From DASSNU01 sp035701265 (GTDB taxonomy: Bacteria; Gemmatimonadota; Gemmatimonadetes; Gemmatimonadales; Gemmatimonadaceae), in NCBI GenBank assembly GCA_035701265.1, contig DASSNU010000015.1, positions 1-64,000 of the forward strand: 64,000 nucleotides of DNA, given 5' to 3'. This document shows, one piece after another, positions 1 to 8,736 of this stretch; within the stretch, counting starts at the first letter, position 1; each line of letters starts with the position of its first letter. The position numbers were made by a program, and so were the translations under genes. The notes under the pieces were generated by a model. That model did not search any database, had not been told where the DNA came from, and saw nothing but the letters and a program-made list of their open reading frames with translations.

Positions 1-33
1 TAAGTCCCTCGACTCTCGACCCTCGACCCCTCC

Positions 34-333
34 CTACCCTCCCACGATGGCACCTAGAATGATGAACGGCTCCTTGCCATTCACCACGGGCTCGGGCAGG
101 GGTTCGTCAGGCGAGTTGTGCGAGAGGTCCTTCTCGCAGGCATAGAACCGCACGAAGGCTCGTCGCTTCTGGGTCTGGTGGTCGCGAAGGGTGCCGCGGA
201 GCATGGGAAAGCGTGCTTCCACGGCGTCGAGCACGGTGCGCTGCGTCACCGGCGCCGGCACCTCGAGCGCAAGCTCGTTGGTGTCGGTGCGGGCGATGAC
301 GCAGAGCGGATTGGGAAGGACGACGCGGATCAT
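34..333 (-). CDS. MoaD/ThiS-like ubiquitin-fold carrier protein
   Basis: Small predicted sulfur-carrier or modifier protein of 99 residues, a normal length for the MoaD/ThiS superfamily. Family members are adenylated on a C-terminal Gly-Gly and pass on sulfur as a thiocarboxylate in the cytoplasm. The N-terminal strand IRVVLPNPLCVIA fits the beta-grasp fold, and the protein ends in GAIVGG, so the diglycine is exactly terminal. Its ATG overlaps the stop of the upstream BNR-repeat gene (ATGA), so the two are probably co-translated. No MoaE, ThiF/MoeB-like activator or sulfurtransferase is in view, so the acceptor cannot be named. The family call is fairly sure; the pathway is unknown. Confidence 0.8.
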   Translation of the reverse strand: MIRVVLPNPLCVIARTDTNELALEVPAPVTQRTVLDAVEARFPMLRGTLRDHQTQKRRAFVRFYACEKDLSHNSPDEPLPEPVVNGKEPFIILGAIVGG

Positions 334-1445
334 GCCAGGGTCTGGACCTCGACGGAAAGCACGGCCGGGAGATCTCGCACGATCGCGTTCCAGCTGTCAC
401 CGGCGTCCGCCGAGGCGTAGACCTGACCGCCAGTGGTGCCGAAATACACACCACAGTCATCCAGCGAATCGACCGCCATCGCGTCGCGCAGCACGTTCAC
501 GTAGCAGTTCCTGTCCGGCAGTCCCTTCCCCAGCTCTTCCCACTCGTTGCCGCCGGTGCGGCTGCGATAGACCCGCAGCTTGCCGTCCAGGGGATAGTGC
601 TCCGAGTCGCTCTTGATCGGCGCCACGTAGATGGTCTCGGGTTCGTGCGCGTGCACGTCGATCACGAAGCCGAAGTCGGTGGGAAGGTTGCCGCTCACCT
701 CGCGCCACGAGTCCCCGCCGTCGTCGCTCCGCATCACGTCCCAGTGCTTCTGCATGAAGAGCGTGTCGGGACGCGACGGGTGCATGGCGATCCGATGCAC
801 GCAGTGTCCCACCTCCGCCTCGGGATCGGGGATGTACTGCGAGCGCAGCCCGCGGTTGATCGGCTGCCAGGTGGCGCCGCCATCCACGCTGCGAAACGCG
901 CCCGCGGCCGAGATGGCGATGAAGATGCGACGGGGATCTGCCGGATCCACGAGGATCGTGTGCAGACACATCCCACCTGCGCCCGGCTGCCACTTGGGGC
1001 CGGAGCCGTGCTCGCGCAGCCCGGACAGCTCCTTCCACGTCGCCCCGCCGTCAGTGGTCTTGAAGATCGCCGCGTCTTCCACGCCGGCGAGCACGGTGTC
1101 GGGGTCGGTGGCCGACGGCTCCAGGTGCCACACGCGCTTGAACTCCCAGGGATGCGGCGTGCCGTCGTACCACTGGTGCGTACCGGGGACGCCGTCGTAG
1201 ACGAACGCGTTCCCCACCGGCTCCCACGTCTTCCCCCCATCGCTCGACCGCTGGATCTGCTGCCCGAACCACCCGCTGCTCTGCGAGGCGTACAGACGGT
1301 TGGGGTCGGCGGGAGAGCCCTTCACATGGTAGATCTCCCAACCCCCGAAGTGCGGCCCGCTCACGTCCCACCGCGCACGCTTACCGTCGGACGTCAGCAC
1401 GAACGCGCCCTTGCGCGTGCCGACCAGCACTCGAACACCACTCAT
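330..1445 (-). CDS. BNR/Asp-box beta-propeller protein (sialidase-like fold)
   Basis: A 371-residue beta-propeller of the BNR/VPS10/sialidase-like type. At least four Asp-box repeats are readable: SSDGGKTW, TTDGGATW, SVDGGATW and SDDGGDSW, with a weaker ASADAGDSW near the C-terminus. Asp boxes stabilise propeller blades and do not by themselves show sialidase activity; no arginine triad can be assigned. The ATG start was chosen because GAGGAG lies 7 bases upstream and the protein then begins MSGVRVLVGTRKGAF, a typical first blade; the open frame continues further upstream but is low-complexity. No signal peptide is visible, so it is probably cytoplasmic. It is coupled to the MoaD-like gene downstream, which hints at a joint function. 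Fold is confident; substrate is unknown. Confidence 0.85.
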   Translation of the reverse strand: MSGVRVLVGTRKGAFVLTSDGKRARWDVSGPHFGGWEIYHVKGSPADPNRLYASQSSGWFGQQIQRSSDGGKTWEPVGNAFVYDGVPGTHQWYDGTPHPWEFKRVWHLEPSATDPDTVLAGVEDAAIFKTTDGGATWKELSGLREHGSGPKWQPGAGGMCLHTILVDPADPRRIFIAISAAGAFRSVDGGATWQPINRGLRSQYIPDPEAEVGHCVHRIAMHPSRPDTLFMQKHWDVMRSDDGGDSWREVSGNLPTDFGFVIDVHAHEPETIYVAPIKSDSEHYPLDGKLRVYRSRTGGNEWEELGKGLPDRNCYVNVLRDAMAVDSLDDCGVYFGTTGGQVYASADAGDSWNAIVRDLPAVLSVEVQTLA

Positions 1446-1807
1446 CGAACTCTCCTCACGGCTGGGGGGAGGGGGGAAGCGTCTCACCTGGGAAACGGGG
1501 GCAGGAAGATGCCATCCGGCCATTCCCCCGCGCCAGGGGCTTGATGGGCCCCCGGCTCTCCCGCACCCCCAACGCGCACCGTGTCCGCGTGCGGTGAGGG
1601 GGCAGAGACTCGTACGCGAGAGACTCACCGACCGGATCTTCTCCGGCGCACGAGCTCCGCATCCGCTTCGGGGGTCCCTCAAGGTCTCCCGGGGCGGCAG
1701 CACGCCCTGGCTCGTCGTGGGAGCAGGAGCCGCTATACTGTAATTATGCGCTGAACGCGCGGGGACGGAGGGGGGCTTCAGTTCCACGGCAGTCTTGGAG
1801 GGCAGCG
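1446..1807. other. Divergent intergenic region
   Basis: 362 bases between the divergent BNR and PQQ dehydrogenase genes; it should carry both promoters. The only clear element is TATACT on the plus strand (1734-1739), about 70 bases before the dehydrogenase ATG. No convincing -35 hexamer, operator or small gene was seen. Confidence 0.5.
1734..1739 (+). promoter_or_regulatory. Candidate -10 box for the PQQ dehydrogenase gene
   Basis: TATACT (5 of 6 to the sigma-70 -10 consensus) stands out in GC-rich sequence. Transcription would start near 1746, at a minimal ATG-CGC-TGA reading frame, leaving a leader of about 60 bases. The downstream gene has GGAGG six bases before its ATG. No good -35 hexamer is present, so this is tentative. 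Confidence 0.4.
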
Positions 1808-4297
1808 ATGCGGCGACCCTATGCATGGGCGACCAGCACCCTTGCGGTGGCTGGTGCAGCATTCATCTACGGCATGCTGGTCGCGCAGCACCACATCTTC
1901 CCCTTCTCGCTGATCGACGCCGCGCACCACAGGATCGCATCGCTCGCCGGCCGGTCGCCGCGTAACGTTGCCGACACCGCGGCGGGCGCGCGCATCTATG
2001 CCGGGCGCTGCGCGGCATGCCACGGAAGAGATGCGAGCGGGGGTCGGGGTCCGAACCTGCGGACGTCGACGCGGCTGCTGAACGAGCCGCACGTGTTCGA
2101 CAGTATCGTCCGGCGCGGAATAGCGGGGACGGAAATGCCGGCGCACCCGCTTACCGGCACGGAGATGCACTCGGTGCGCGCCTACCTGCTCTCGCTCGCG
2201 CACGCGCCGCGCCGCGCCCCCGTGGCCGGGGACCCCGAGCGTGGGGTCGAGATCGTGCGCGGCGCGGGGCGGTGCCTCACCTGCCACCGGATCGGCGGCA
2301 ATGGAGGTGCGCTGGGTCCCGACCTGAGCACGATCGGCGCACGGCGCGGCCCGGACTTCCTGGCGCGCTCGCTCATCGATCCATCGGCGGACATCGGTCG
2401 TGGCTACCGGAGCGTGCACGTGGTGACGGGGAGCGGCGACAGTGTCACCGCCAGGCTTCTCTCGGAAACGGCGTACTCGCTGCGCATGCTCGACGCCGGG
2501 CAGCGGCTCCGATCGTTTCTCAAGTCGGACCTTTCCAGCGTCGAGTTGCAGCCCACGTCGCTCATGCCGAGCTATCGTGGCACGCTGGACAGCGCTCAGG
2601 TGGCCGACGTGGTGGCGTATCTCGCATCGCTCGGCGGGGGGAGCGCTCCGTCGTCTCCGTCAAGCGCGCCACCGGTGGCGCGCGGTGCGGACAGTGGCGG
2701 CAGCGGCGCGGCGTCGTCGCGCCGCGCATCGGTCACCTACGCGCGCCTCCTCCGCGGCACCGCGGACGGCGAGGGATGGCCCACCTTCTCGGGGTCATAC
2801 GACGCGCAACGCTACAGCCCGCTCGCCCAGATCACGCGCGCCAACGTGTCGCGGTTGGCGCTCCGCTGGGCGCGCCAGCTTCCCACGCGCGACGGGGTGG
2901 AGGCCACGCCGCTGGTGTCCGGCGGCGTGATGTACGTGACGTGGCCTCCGGGCGGCGTGGGTGCGCTCGATGTGCGCACGGGACAGTGGTACTGGAAGTT
3001 CGAGCGCAATCTGACCGTCACACCCAGCCTCTGCTGTGGGCGTCCAAACCGCGGCGTCGCCCTGCTCGGCGACCGCGTCTACGTCGGCACGCTCGACGCG
3101 CATCTCCTGGCGCTGGACGCCGCGACCGGCGCGCTGATCTGGGACACGCAGGTGGCACCCGCCGACTCGGGGTACAGCATCACCGGCGCGCCGCTCGCGG
3201 TGAAGGACATGATCCTCACCGGCGTGGCTGGGGGAGAGTACGGCGTCCGCGGCTTCGTGGATGCGTACGACGCGCGCACGGGTGAGCGGCGATGGCGCTT
3301 TCACACCGTTCCCGCGCCGGGAGAGCGAGGGAACGACAGTTGGGCAGGAGATTCGTGGAAGCATGGCGGCGGGCCGACATGGATGACGGGGAGCTTCGAC
3401 CCCACGCTCGATCTCGTCTACTGGGGCGTGGGAAACCCGGGCCCCGACTGGAACGGCGACGTACGCCAGGGCGACAATCTCTACACGAATGCCGTGGTGG
3501 CGCTCGACCCGGACGACGGAACGCTCCGCTGGTACTTCCAGTTCACGCCGCACGACGAGCATGACTGGGATGCCACGCAGGCGCCGGTTCAGGCCACGGT
3601 GCCGTGGCACGGGCGGCCGCGGCGCGTGCTCGCGTGGGCGAACCGGAACGGATTCTACTACCTGTTGGACCGTGCCACGGGCGAGTTCCTCCTGGCCAGC
3701 GAGTTCGCCAAACAGACGTGGGCGGAGCGCATCGACAGCACGGGACGCCCCGTGTTGCGCGCGGGGAGTGCACCCACGCACGAGGGGAGTCGCGTGGCAC
3801 CCACGGGAGTGGGAGCGACCAACTGGTGGCCGCCCAGCTACAGCCCGCAGACGGGACTGTTCTACGTCACGGCGCAGGACGGCACCACGCGCTATCACCG
3901 CGGAGAGGTGCGCCCCCCGCGCCCCGGAGCGTGGTACGCGGGGAGCGCGGCGGTGGAGGAGCTGGTGGAGCGCGCCGCGGTTCGTGCGATCGACGCGGCT
4001 ACCGGACGGATCCGCTGGGAGTACCCGTTGACACTGGTCTCTCCCGAAGTCACCGAAGGCAGTACCTACACCACCTTCTCCCATTCCGGATTGCTCTCCA
4101 CCGCCGGCGGGCTCGTGTTCGGCGGCACCAATTCCGGCTCGTTCTTCGCGCTCGATGCGTCCACGGGACGCGAGCTCTGGCGGAGGAATCTGGGTGGACC
4201 GGTGGTGATGGGACCGGTGACTTACACCTTCGACGGGGAGCAGCGCGTCACGGTGATCGCGGGGAACGCGGTCATCACCTTTGCCGTGACGCACTGA
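1808..4297 (+). CDS. Dihaem cytochrome c-PQQ-dependent dehydrogenase fusion
   Basis: An 829-residue membrane-anchored quinohaemoprotein. Residues about 7-27 form a signal or anchor helix. Two cytochrome c sites follow, CAACH (68-72) and CLTCH (156-160), with a possible Met ligand in LMPSY. From about residue 318 comes an eight-bladed PQQ propeller. It has the vicinal disulfide pair C409-C410, the calcium/PQQ-region motif GNPGPDWNGD and the catalytic-region motif TPHDEHDWDATQAP. Such enzymes oxidise alcohols or sugars in the periplasm and pass electrons through the haems to the respiratory chain. Classical type II quinohaemoprotein dehydrogenases carry the cytochrome at the C-terminus; here two haem sites are N-terminal. 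Substrate cannot be told. The ATG has GGAGG at ideal spacing. Confidence 0.93.
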   Translation: MRRPYAWATSTLAVAGAAFIYGMLVAQHHIFPFSLIDAAHHRIASLAGRSPRNVADTAAGARIYAGRCAACHGRDASGGRGPNLRTSTRLLNEPHVFDSIVRRGIAGTEMPAHPLTGTEMHSVRAYLLSLAHAPRRAPVAGDPERGVEIVRGAGRCLTCHRIGGNGGALGPDLSTIGARRGPDFLARSLIDPSADIGRGYRSVHVVTGSGDSVTARLLSETAYSLRMLDAGQRLRSFLKSDLSSVELQPTSLMPSYRGTLDSAQVADVVAYLASLGGGSAPSSPSSAPPVARGADSGGSGAASSRRASVTYARLLRGTADGEGWPTFSGSYDAQRYSPLAQITRANVSRLALRWARQLPTRDGVEATPLVSGGVMYVTWPPGGVGALDVRTGQWYWKFERNLTVTPSLCCGRPNRGVALLGDRVYVGTLDAHLLALDAATGALIWDTQVAPADSGYSITGAPLAVKDMILTGVAGGEYGVRGFVDAYDARTGERRWRFHTVPAPGERGNDSWAGDSWKHGGGPTWMTGSFDPTLDLVYWGVGNPGPDWNGDVRQGDNLYTNAVVALDPDDGTLRWYFQFTPHDEHDWDATQAPVQATVPWHGRPRRVLAWANRNGFYYLLDRATGEFLLASEFAKQTWAERIDSTGRPVLRAGSAPTHEGSRVAPTGVGATNWWPPSYSPQTGLFYVTAQDGTTRYHRGEVRPPRPGAWYAGSAAVEELVERAAVRAIDAATGRIRWEYPLTLVSPEVTEGSTYTTFSHSGLLSTAGGLVFGGTNSGSFFALDASTGRELWRRNLGGPVVMGPVTYTFDGEQRVTVIAGNAVITFAVTH

Positions 4298-4302
4298 GCG
4301 GC

Positions 4303-4334
4303 GCGCGCCGGTGCGGGTGAGCGCACCGGTGCGC
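4303..4334. terminator. Stem-loop between convergent genes, possible bidirectional terminator
   Basis: GCGCGCCGGTGC and GCACCGGTGCGC pair over 12 positions with one mismatch around an 8-base loop, 6 bases after the dehydrogenase stop and in front of the convergent kinase stop. There is no T-run on either side, so it may work with Rho or only stabilise the 3' ends. Confidence 0.5.
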
Positions 4335-4377
4335 CGCAACGCACGGCTCCCGCTGCTCGCTCCGGGCGGAGGAGCGG

Positions 4378-6816
4378 CTACTCTTCCCCGTCGTAGTAGT
4401 TGTAGTAGTAGTAGCCGCCGTACGCGGGGACCTTGTGGTCGGGGTCGTTCAGCACCGCGCCCACCACGCGCGCGCCCACGTTCGTGAGCCGCCCCATGGC
4501 GTCCTGCGCGGAGGCGCGCTCCGTCTGCCCCGCGCGCAACACCAGCAGCACGCCGTCCGACTGCGCCCCCAGGATCTGCGCGTCGGCGGCCACGTGTACT
4601 GGCGGGGTGTCCATCACCACCACGTCGAAGCGCTCGCGCAGCGCATCCATGATCTCGCGCATCTGCGCGCCCCCCAGCAGCTCGCTCGGATTGGGTGGAT
4701 GCGGGCCGGAGGTCACCACCCACAGATTCTCCACCGCGGTAGAACGGATGACGTCGTCCAGCGAGTCGCTCCCCAGCACCACGTTGGTGAGCCCGGGCTC
4801 GCGCTGCATCCCGAACACCGTGTGCAGCCGCGCCTTGCGGAGATCGCAGTCCACAATGAGGACGCGGATCCCCTGCTGCGCGAAGGTGACGGCCAGGTTG
4901 GCGGCGGTGGTGGTCTTTCCATCCTGCGGGGACGGCGACGTGACGACGATCGTGCGCAGCGTCTGGATGGCCTGGCTGAAGATGAGGTTCGTGCGCAGCG
5001 TGCGGTACGCTTCCGCCTCCGAAGAGCGCGTGTCGGAGATGGTGACGAGCGGGTACGGATGGTGGCGGCGCCCGCCGTTGCGTCGCGCGAGCTGCGGAAG
5101 CGACACGCCGGCGATGCGACGATGCCCGTTGGAGGAGCTCGCGATCTGCGGAATCACCGCCAGCCCGGGGACGTGCAGCGTGTTCTCGATCTCGTCGCGG
5201 CGGCGGATGGCCGTGTCGAGATTTTCCTTGAGGAACGCCGCGCCGCCGCCGAGCAACAATCCCACGATGAGCCCGATGCCGAGGATCACTACCGGCCCGC
5301 GGCCGATGGGGCGCGTGGGGAGTTGCGCGAGGTCCACCACTTCCACCTGTCCCAACTCCACCGCTTCGGCGATCTGCGCTTTCTGGAACTCCACGCGCAG
5401 CTGATCGGCCAGGTTCTTGATCGTCTCCACCCGCTCCACGAGCCGCGCTTCGGTGGCCTGCGCCGTGGGGAGCTGTTGGAGCGCGGCCGCGTTCCGCTCG
5501 CGCAGATCGCGCAGCGCGTCGATGCGCGCATCGAGCGCGGTGATCTGGCTGCGCACGGCGTCCACCAGATTCGCGCGCGCGACGTTGACGAGCGTGTCGA
5601 GCTTGAGCACGTCGGGGTTCGTGCGTGCCCGCGCCCACGGGCCGGTGACGAGCGTGTCGCGCGCCGTCTCGTATTGTACGAGCTGCGCGAAGAGCTGTCC
5701 CACCACCGGATTGGCGGCGATCCCCGGCGAGGAAACCAGCGCGCGGAGCGCGTCGCCTTCGCCCGGCTCGCGCGGGCGCTGGATGTCCGCCAGGAGGGAG
5801 GTGTAGACGCGGCGGTCCGCCTGGAGCTGTTCCCGCTGCGCATCCAGGCTCATGAGCGCGCTCTGCTCGGCGGTGATCAGGTCCTGCGTGCTGAAGATCT
5901 GCGCGTGGCTGCGGAACGCGCTCAGCTCCGCCTGCGCGTCCGCGAGCAGCGCTTCCTGCTGGTGGAGCTGCTCCTCGACGAACTTCCGCCGGCGGCGCGA
6001 CTGCTCCTGCGCGCGCTGCTCATCCACCTTCTGGAACGCCTCCACGGCGGCGTTCACCATCTGCCGCGCCACGAAGGGGTCGTTGGCGGTGAACTCCACA
6101 TCCACCACGTCCGTGCCGCGGCGCGGGCGGCCGGTGATGTGGCTCGTGACGACGTTCACCGCCTCGTTCTCGGAGCGCACGACAAGCAGCCCCGAGCCAC
6201 GCTCCGGCGCGCGGGCGATGGCGAACGCCACCGTGCCCAGGTCCACCGGCTCTCCGTAGTGCGCGGTGCGCGCCACCGTGTCGAGCCGCGCGCGAAAGAC
6301 GCCGCCGTCGAAGTCCAGCCGCACCGTGTCAGGGCCCGCGTCATCGGCCAAACGCACTCCGGTGACGAGCCGCGCCGGGAAGCCGCGGGCATCGAGGCGC
6401 GTGCCCACCGGCTGCTGCTGCATCGCCTCGCTCGCCACCGCGCGGCTTTGCAGCACCTGGATCTGCGACAACACTGGATCGGTGAACGCGCCCGGCAGCC
6501 GCTCGCTCGTCTGGTCGGCCAGTCCGCCGGCGATGGCCTGCCGCACATCCGCCAGGCGGATCACCGCGGTGGCGCGGTAGACCGGCTTGTCGGTGTAGAC
6601 CACGTACGCCGCGATCGCGAGCACCACGACGCTGACGGCGAGGATGAGCCGCACGTGCCGCCGCAGCACCTCCAGCACCTCGCGCAGCTCGAGCGCCTGC
6701 GACTCACCGTCGGGCGCGTTTTGCGCGCCGGACGGCAGCAGTCCGGCGCGCTGCGCACCCGCGGAGGGGGGCGCCGGGTGCCGCGACGAGGGGGAGGGAG
6801 GGAGGGAGTCAGCCAT
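4378..6816 (-). CDS. Wzc-like polysaccharide co-polymerase with tyrosine-kinase domain
   Basis: An 812-residue inner-membrane protein that should control chain length and export of the polysaccharide made by this operon. Order: Pro-rich cytoplasmic N-terminus; Wzz domain opening with a transmembrane helix at about 56-74; long periplasmic coiled-coil region; second helix at about 507-529; cytoplasmic bacterial tyrosine-kinase domain. The kinase shows Walker A PSPQDGKTT (near 620), Walker A' VLIVDCDLRKAR (near 650) and Walker B VVVMDTPP (near 733). The C-terminus is a tyrosine cluster with seven Tyr in AYGGYYYYNYYDGEE, the usual autophosphorylation tail. It is the last gene of the operon, 18 bases after the SLBB lipoprotein. 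Length and layout match the fused Gram-negative type. Confidence 0.95.
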   Translation of the reverse strand: MADSLPPSPSSRHPAPPSAGAQRAGLLPSGAQNAPDGESQALELREVLEVLRRHVRLILAVSVVVLAIAAYVVYTDKPVYRATAVIRLADVRQAIAGGLADQTSERLPGAFTDPVLSQIQVLQSRAVASEAMQQQPVGTRLDARGFPARLVTGVRLADDAGPDTVRLDFDGGVFRARLDTVARTAHYGEPVDLGTVAFAIARAPERGSGLLVVRSENEAVNVVTSHITGRPRRGTDVVDVEFTANDPFVARQMVNAAVEAFQKVDEQRAQEQSRRRRKFVEEQLHQQEALLADAQAELSAFRSHAQIFSTQDLITAEQSALMSLDAQREQLQADRRVYTSLLADIQRPREPGEGDALRALVSSPGIAANPVVGQLFAQLVQYETARDTLVTGPWARARTNPDVLKLDTLVNVARANLVDAVRSQITALDARIDALRDLRERNAAALQQLPTAQATEARLVERVETIKNLADQLRVEFQKAQIAEAVELGQVEVVDLAQLPTRPIGRGPVVILGIGLIVGLLLGGGAAFLKENLDTAIRRRDEIENTLHVPGLAVIPQIASSSNGHRRIAGVSLPQLARRNGGRRHHPYPLVTISDTRSSEAEAYRTLRTNLIFSQAIQTLRTIVVTSPSPQDGKTTTAANLAVTFAQQGIRVLIVDCDLRKARLHTVFGMQREPGLTNVVLGSDSLDDVIRSTAVENLWVVTSGPHPPNPSELLGGAQMREIMDALRERFDVVVMDTPPVHVAADAQILGAQSDGVLLVLRAGQTERASAQDAMGRLTNVGARVVGAVLNDPDHKVPAYGGYYYYNYYDGEE

Positions 6817-6834
6817 GGCTGTGGGCGGCGAGCG

Positions 6835-7563
6835 CTAACGTGACAGCCGGACGATGGCGAGCGCCAGACCGGCGATGCTCGAGAGCGGAGCGATCCACTG
6901 GCGCAGGAGGTCGCGCTTGCGGGTGATGAAAATCCGGTCCCCCGACTGCACCGGCACGTTCACCGCCGCGGTATCGGTTCGCGAGAGATCGAGGAAGAAC
7001 TCCTCCCCGCCGCGCACCACACGCACGCGGTCCAGCCGCCCGCGCTCCGTGGGGCCTCCTGCTTGCGCGATCGCCTGCGAGACGGTGGTTTCCAGAGGGA
7101 GCGAGTACAGATTCGGTGCTCCCACCTCTCCCCCTACCGCGACGCGCACCAGCGGCTGGAGCACGAACTGCGGGTCGGCATCGAAGCGCGTGAGATACTC
7201 CCGCATCCGCGCGCGCGCGCTGTCGATCGGCACGCCGGCCACCTGCACGCGCTGATACAGCGGATGCACGATCGCGCTGTCCGCACCCACCAGAAAGTCT
7301 CCGCTCATCTCCGGCTGCCGCCACACCACCACGTGCACCATGTCCCCCGGGTGGATCATCACGACGGGCGGGTCCACGGGAACGGGCACCTGCGAGGGCT
7401 GTGCGTGCGGCGCGCACGCCGAGCTCACGCACAGCACGGCGAGGCACGCCACGACCGGCGCGGAGCGCGCGCGCGATGAGCCGCGCGCGCGCACGGATGG
7501 CCGACGCACGGCCAGCCGGCCGTCGCCGCAAAGTTGTGGGGGCATGTCCCCAAAGATACTCAC
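6835..7563 (-). CDS. Wza-type polysaccharide export lipoprotein (SLBB domain)
   Basis: A 242-residue outer-membrane or periplasmic export protein. The signal sequence ends in a lipobox-like VSSAC at Cys50. A Poly_export (PES) domain follows (IHPGDMVHVVVWRQPEMSG), then an SLBB domain with VGAPNLYSLPLETTVSQAI, and finally IFITRKRDLLRQW with a hydrophobic helix that may span the outer membrane as in Wza. It would form the channel for the polysaccharide whose chain length the adjacent Wzc-like kinase sets. The GTG start overlaps the stop of the aminotransferase gene (GTGA); an ATG six codons inside is an alternative. It is shorter than Escherichia coli Wza and has a single SLBB domain. Confidence 0.92.
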   Translation of the reverse strand: MSIFGDMPPQLCGDGRLAVRRPSVRARGSSRARSAPVVACLAVLCVSSACAPHAQPSQVPVPVDPPVVMIHPGDMVHVVVWRQPEMSGDFLVGADSAIVHPLYQRVQVAGVPIDSARARMREYLTRFDADPQFVLQPLVRVAVGGEVGAPNLYSLPLETTVSQAIAQAGGPTERGRLDRVRVVRGGEEFFLDLSRTDTAAVNVPVQSGDRIFITRKRDLLRQWIAPLSSIAGLALAIVRLSR

Positions 7564-8729
7564 CCGGCCCCCTGCGCAACACGCTCCCGGCGCGACGGGC
7601 TCTCGCGCGACAGCGCGCGCGTGAACGCCTCGGCCACACGCTGCAGGTCGTCTTCCGTGAGATTCGACCCCGACGGCAGACAGAGCCCGCGCTCGAAGAG
7701 CTCCGCGGCAACGGCGCCGCCCACCGTCTCACACCCCTCGAACACCGGCTGCAGGTGCATGGGCTTCCAGACGGGACGCGCCTCGATGTTCTCCGCATCG
7801 AGGGAGAGCCGGACCGTCTCCCGATCCACGCCGGCGATGGCCGGATCGATGGTGAGCGTGGTGAGCCAGCGCGTGTGCATTCCCCATGACGCCTCGGGCA
7901 TGAACGCCACGCCAGGACAATCGCCCAACGCACGCCGGTAGAACTCGAAGTTGCGCCGGCGCGCGGCCACGCGGTCGTCGAGCACGCGGAGCTGTCCGCG
8001 GCCGATGGCTGCGAGCACGTTGCTCAACCGGTAGTTGTATCCCACCTCGGCGTGCTCGTAGTGCGGCGCCGGCTCGCGCGCCTGCGTGGCGAGCTTGAGC
8101 GCGCGCGCGGCGAGACGCGCGTCGGGGGTGACGAGCATGCCGCCACCGCCAGTGGTGATGATCTTGTTCCCGTTGAAGGAGTAGATGCCGAAGAGCCCGA
8201 GCGTGCCCGGCGCGCGGTCGTGATACGTAGCGCCCAGCGCCTCGGCAGCATCCTCGATGAGCGGAACGCCGTGGCGCTCGCACGCGCGCACGATGGGATC
8301 GAGATCGGCGCTCTGCCCGTAGAGGTGCACCACCACCACCGCGCGCGGCCGGCGTCCGGCGCGTGCACGCGCGTCCAGCGCATCGGCAAGGAGCGCGGAG
8401 TCCATGTTCCACGATGCGCGCTCGCAGTCCACGAACACGGGCCTGGCACCCAGATAGCGAATGGGGAATGCGCTCGCCGCGAAGGTGAGCGTGCTCACCA
8501 GCACGTCGTCACCGGCACCCACGCCGGCGAGCTGGAGCGCGAGGTGCAGCGCGGCCGAGCCGGAGGAGAGCGCCACCGCGTTGTCGGCGCCCACGCGCGC
8601 GGCAAACTCCCGCTGGAACGCATCGACGTGCGGTCCCAGCGGGGCGACCCAGTTGGTGGCGAATGCCTCCGCCACGAGCGCCTGTTCCTGGCCGCTCATG
8701 TGCGGACTCGAGAGATGTATCCGGTTCAC
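7560..8729 (-). CDS. DegT/DnrJ/EryC1/StrS-family sugar aminotransferase (PglE-like)
   Basis: A 389-residue PLP-dependent aminotransferase acting on a nucleotide-linked 4-keto sugar. The PLP lysine lies in SFNGNKIITTGGGG; LSSGSAALHLAL and LIEDAAEALGA are further family motifs. Next to a PglD-like acetyltransferase and a PglC-like transferase it most likely makes UDP-4-amino-4,6-dideoxy-GlcNAc, the bacillosamine precursor; the required 4,6-dehydratase is encoded at 36.4 kb. The GTG start gives MNRIHLSSPHMSG, lies 8 bases after the acetyltransferase stop and has GAAGGG just upstream; the longer upstream frame is Pro/Trp-rich and overlaps the acetyltransferase. Family certain, exact sugar inferred from neighbours. 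Confidence 0.93.
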   Translation of the reverse strand: MNRIHLSSPHMSGQEQALVAEAFATNWVAPLGPHVDAFQREFAARVGADNAVALSSGSAALHLALQLAGVGAGDDVLVSTLTFAASAFPIRYLGARPVFVDCERASWNMDSALLADALDARARAGRRPRAVVVVHLYGQSADLDPIVRACERHGVPLIEDAAEALGATYHDRAPGTLGLFGIYSFNGNKIITTGGGGMLVTPDARLAARALKLATQAREPAPHYEHAEVGYNYRLSNVLAAIGRGQLRVLDDRVAARRRNFEFYRRALGDCPGVAFMPEASWGMHTRWLTTLTIDPAIAGVDRETVRLSLDAENIEARPVWKPMHLQPVFEGCETVGGAVAAELFERGLCLPSGSNLTEDDLQRVAEAFTRALSRESPSRRERVAQGAG

Positions 8730-8736
8730 GATCCCT

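Noticed and set aside
1446..1862. A 139-codon N-terminal extension of the BNR protein
   Set aside because: The internal ATG has an ideal GAGGAG site and the propeller starts there; the extension is low-complexity and would overlap the divergent gene.
4303..4334. Intrinsic terminator with U-tract
   Set aside because: The hairpin is real but no T-run follows on either strand, so it is listed only as a possible terminator.
2795..5638. A long minus-strand frame spanning the end of the PQQ gene and the kinase gene
   Set aside because: It crosses two real genes on different strands and has shadow composition.
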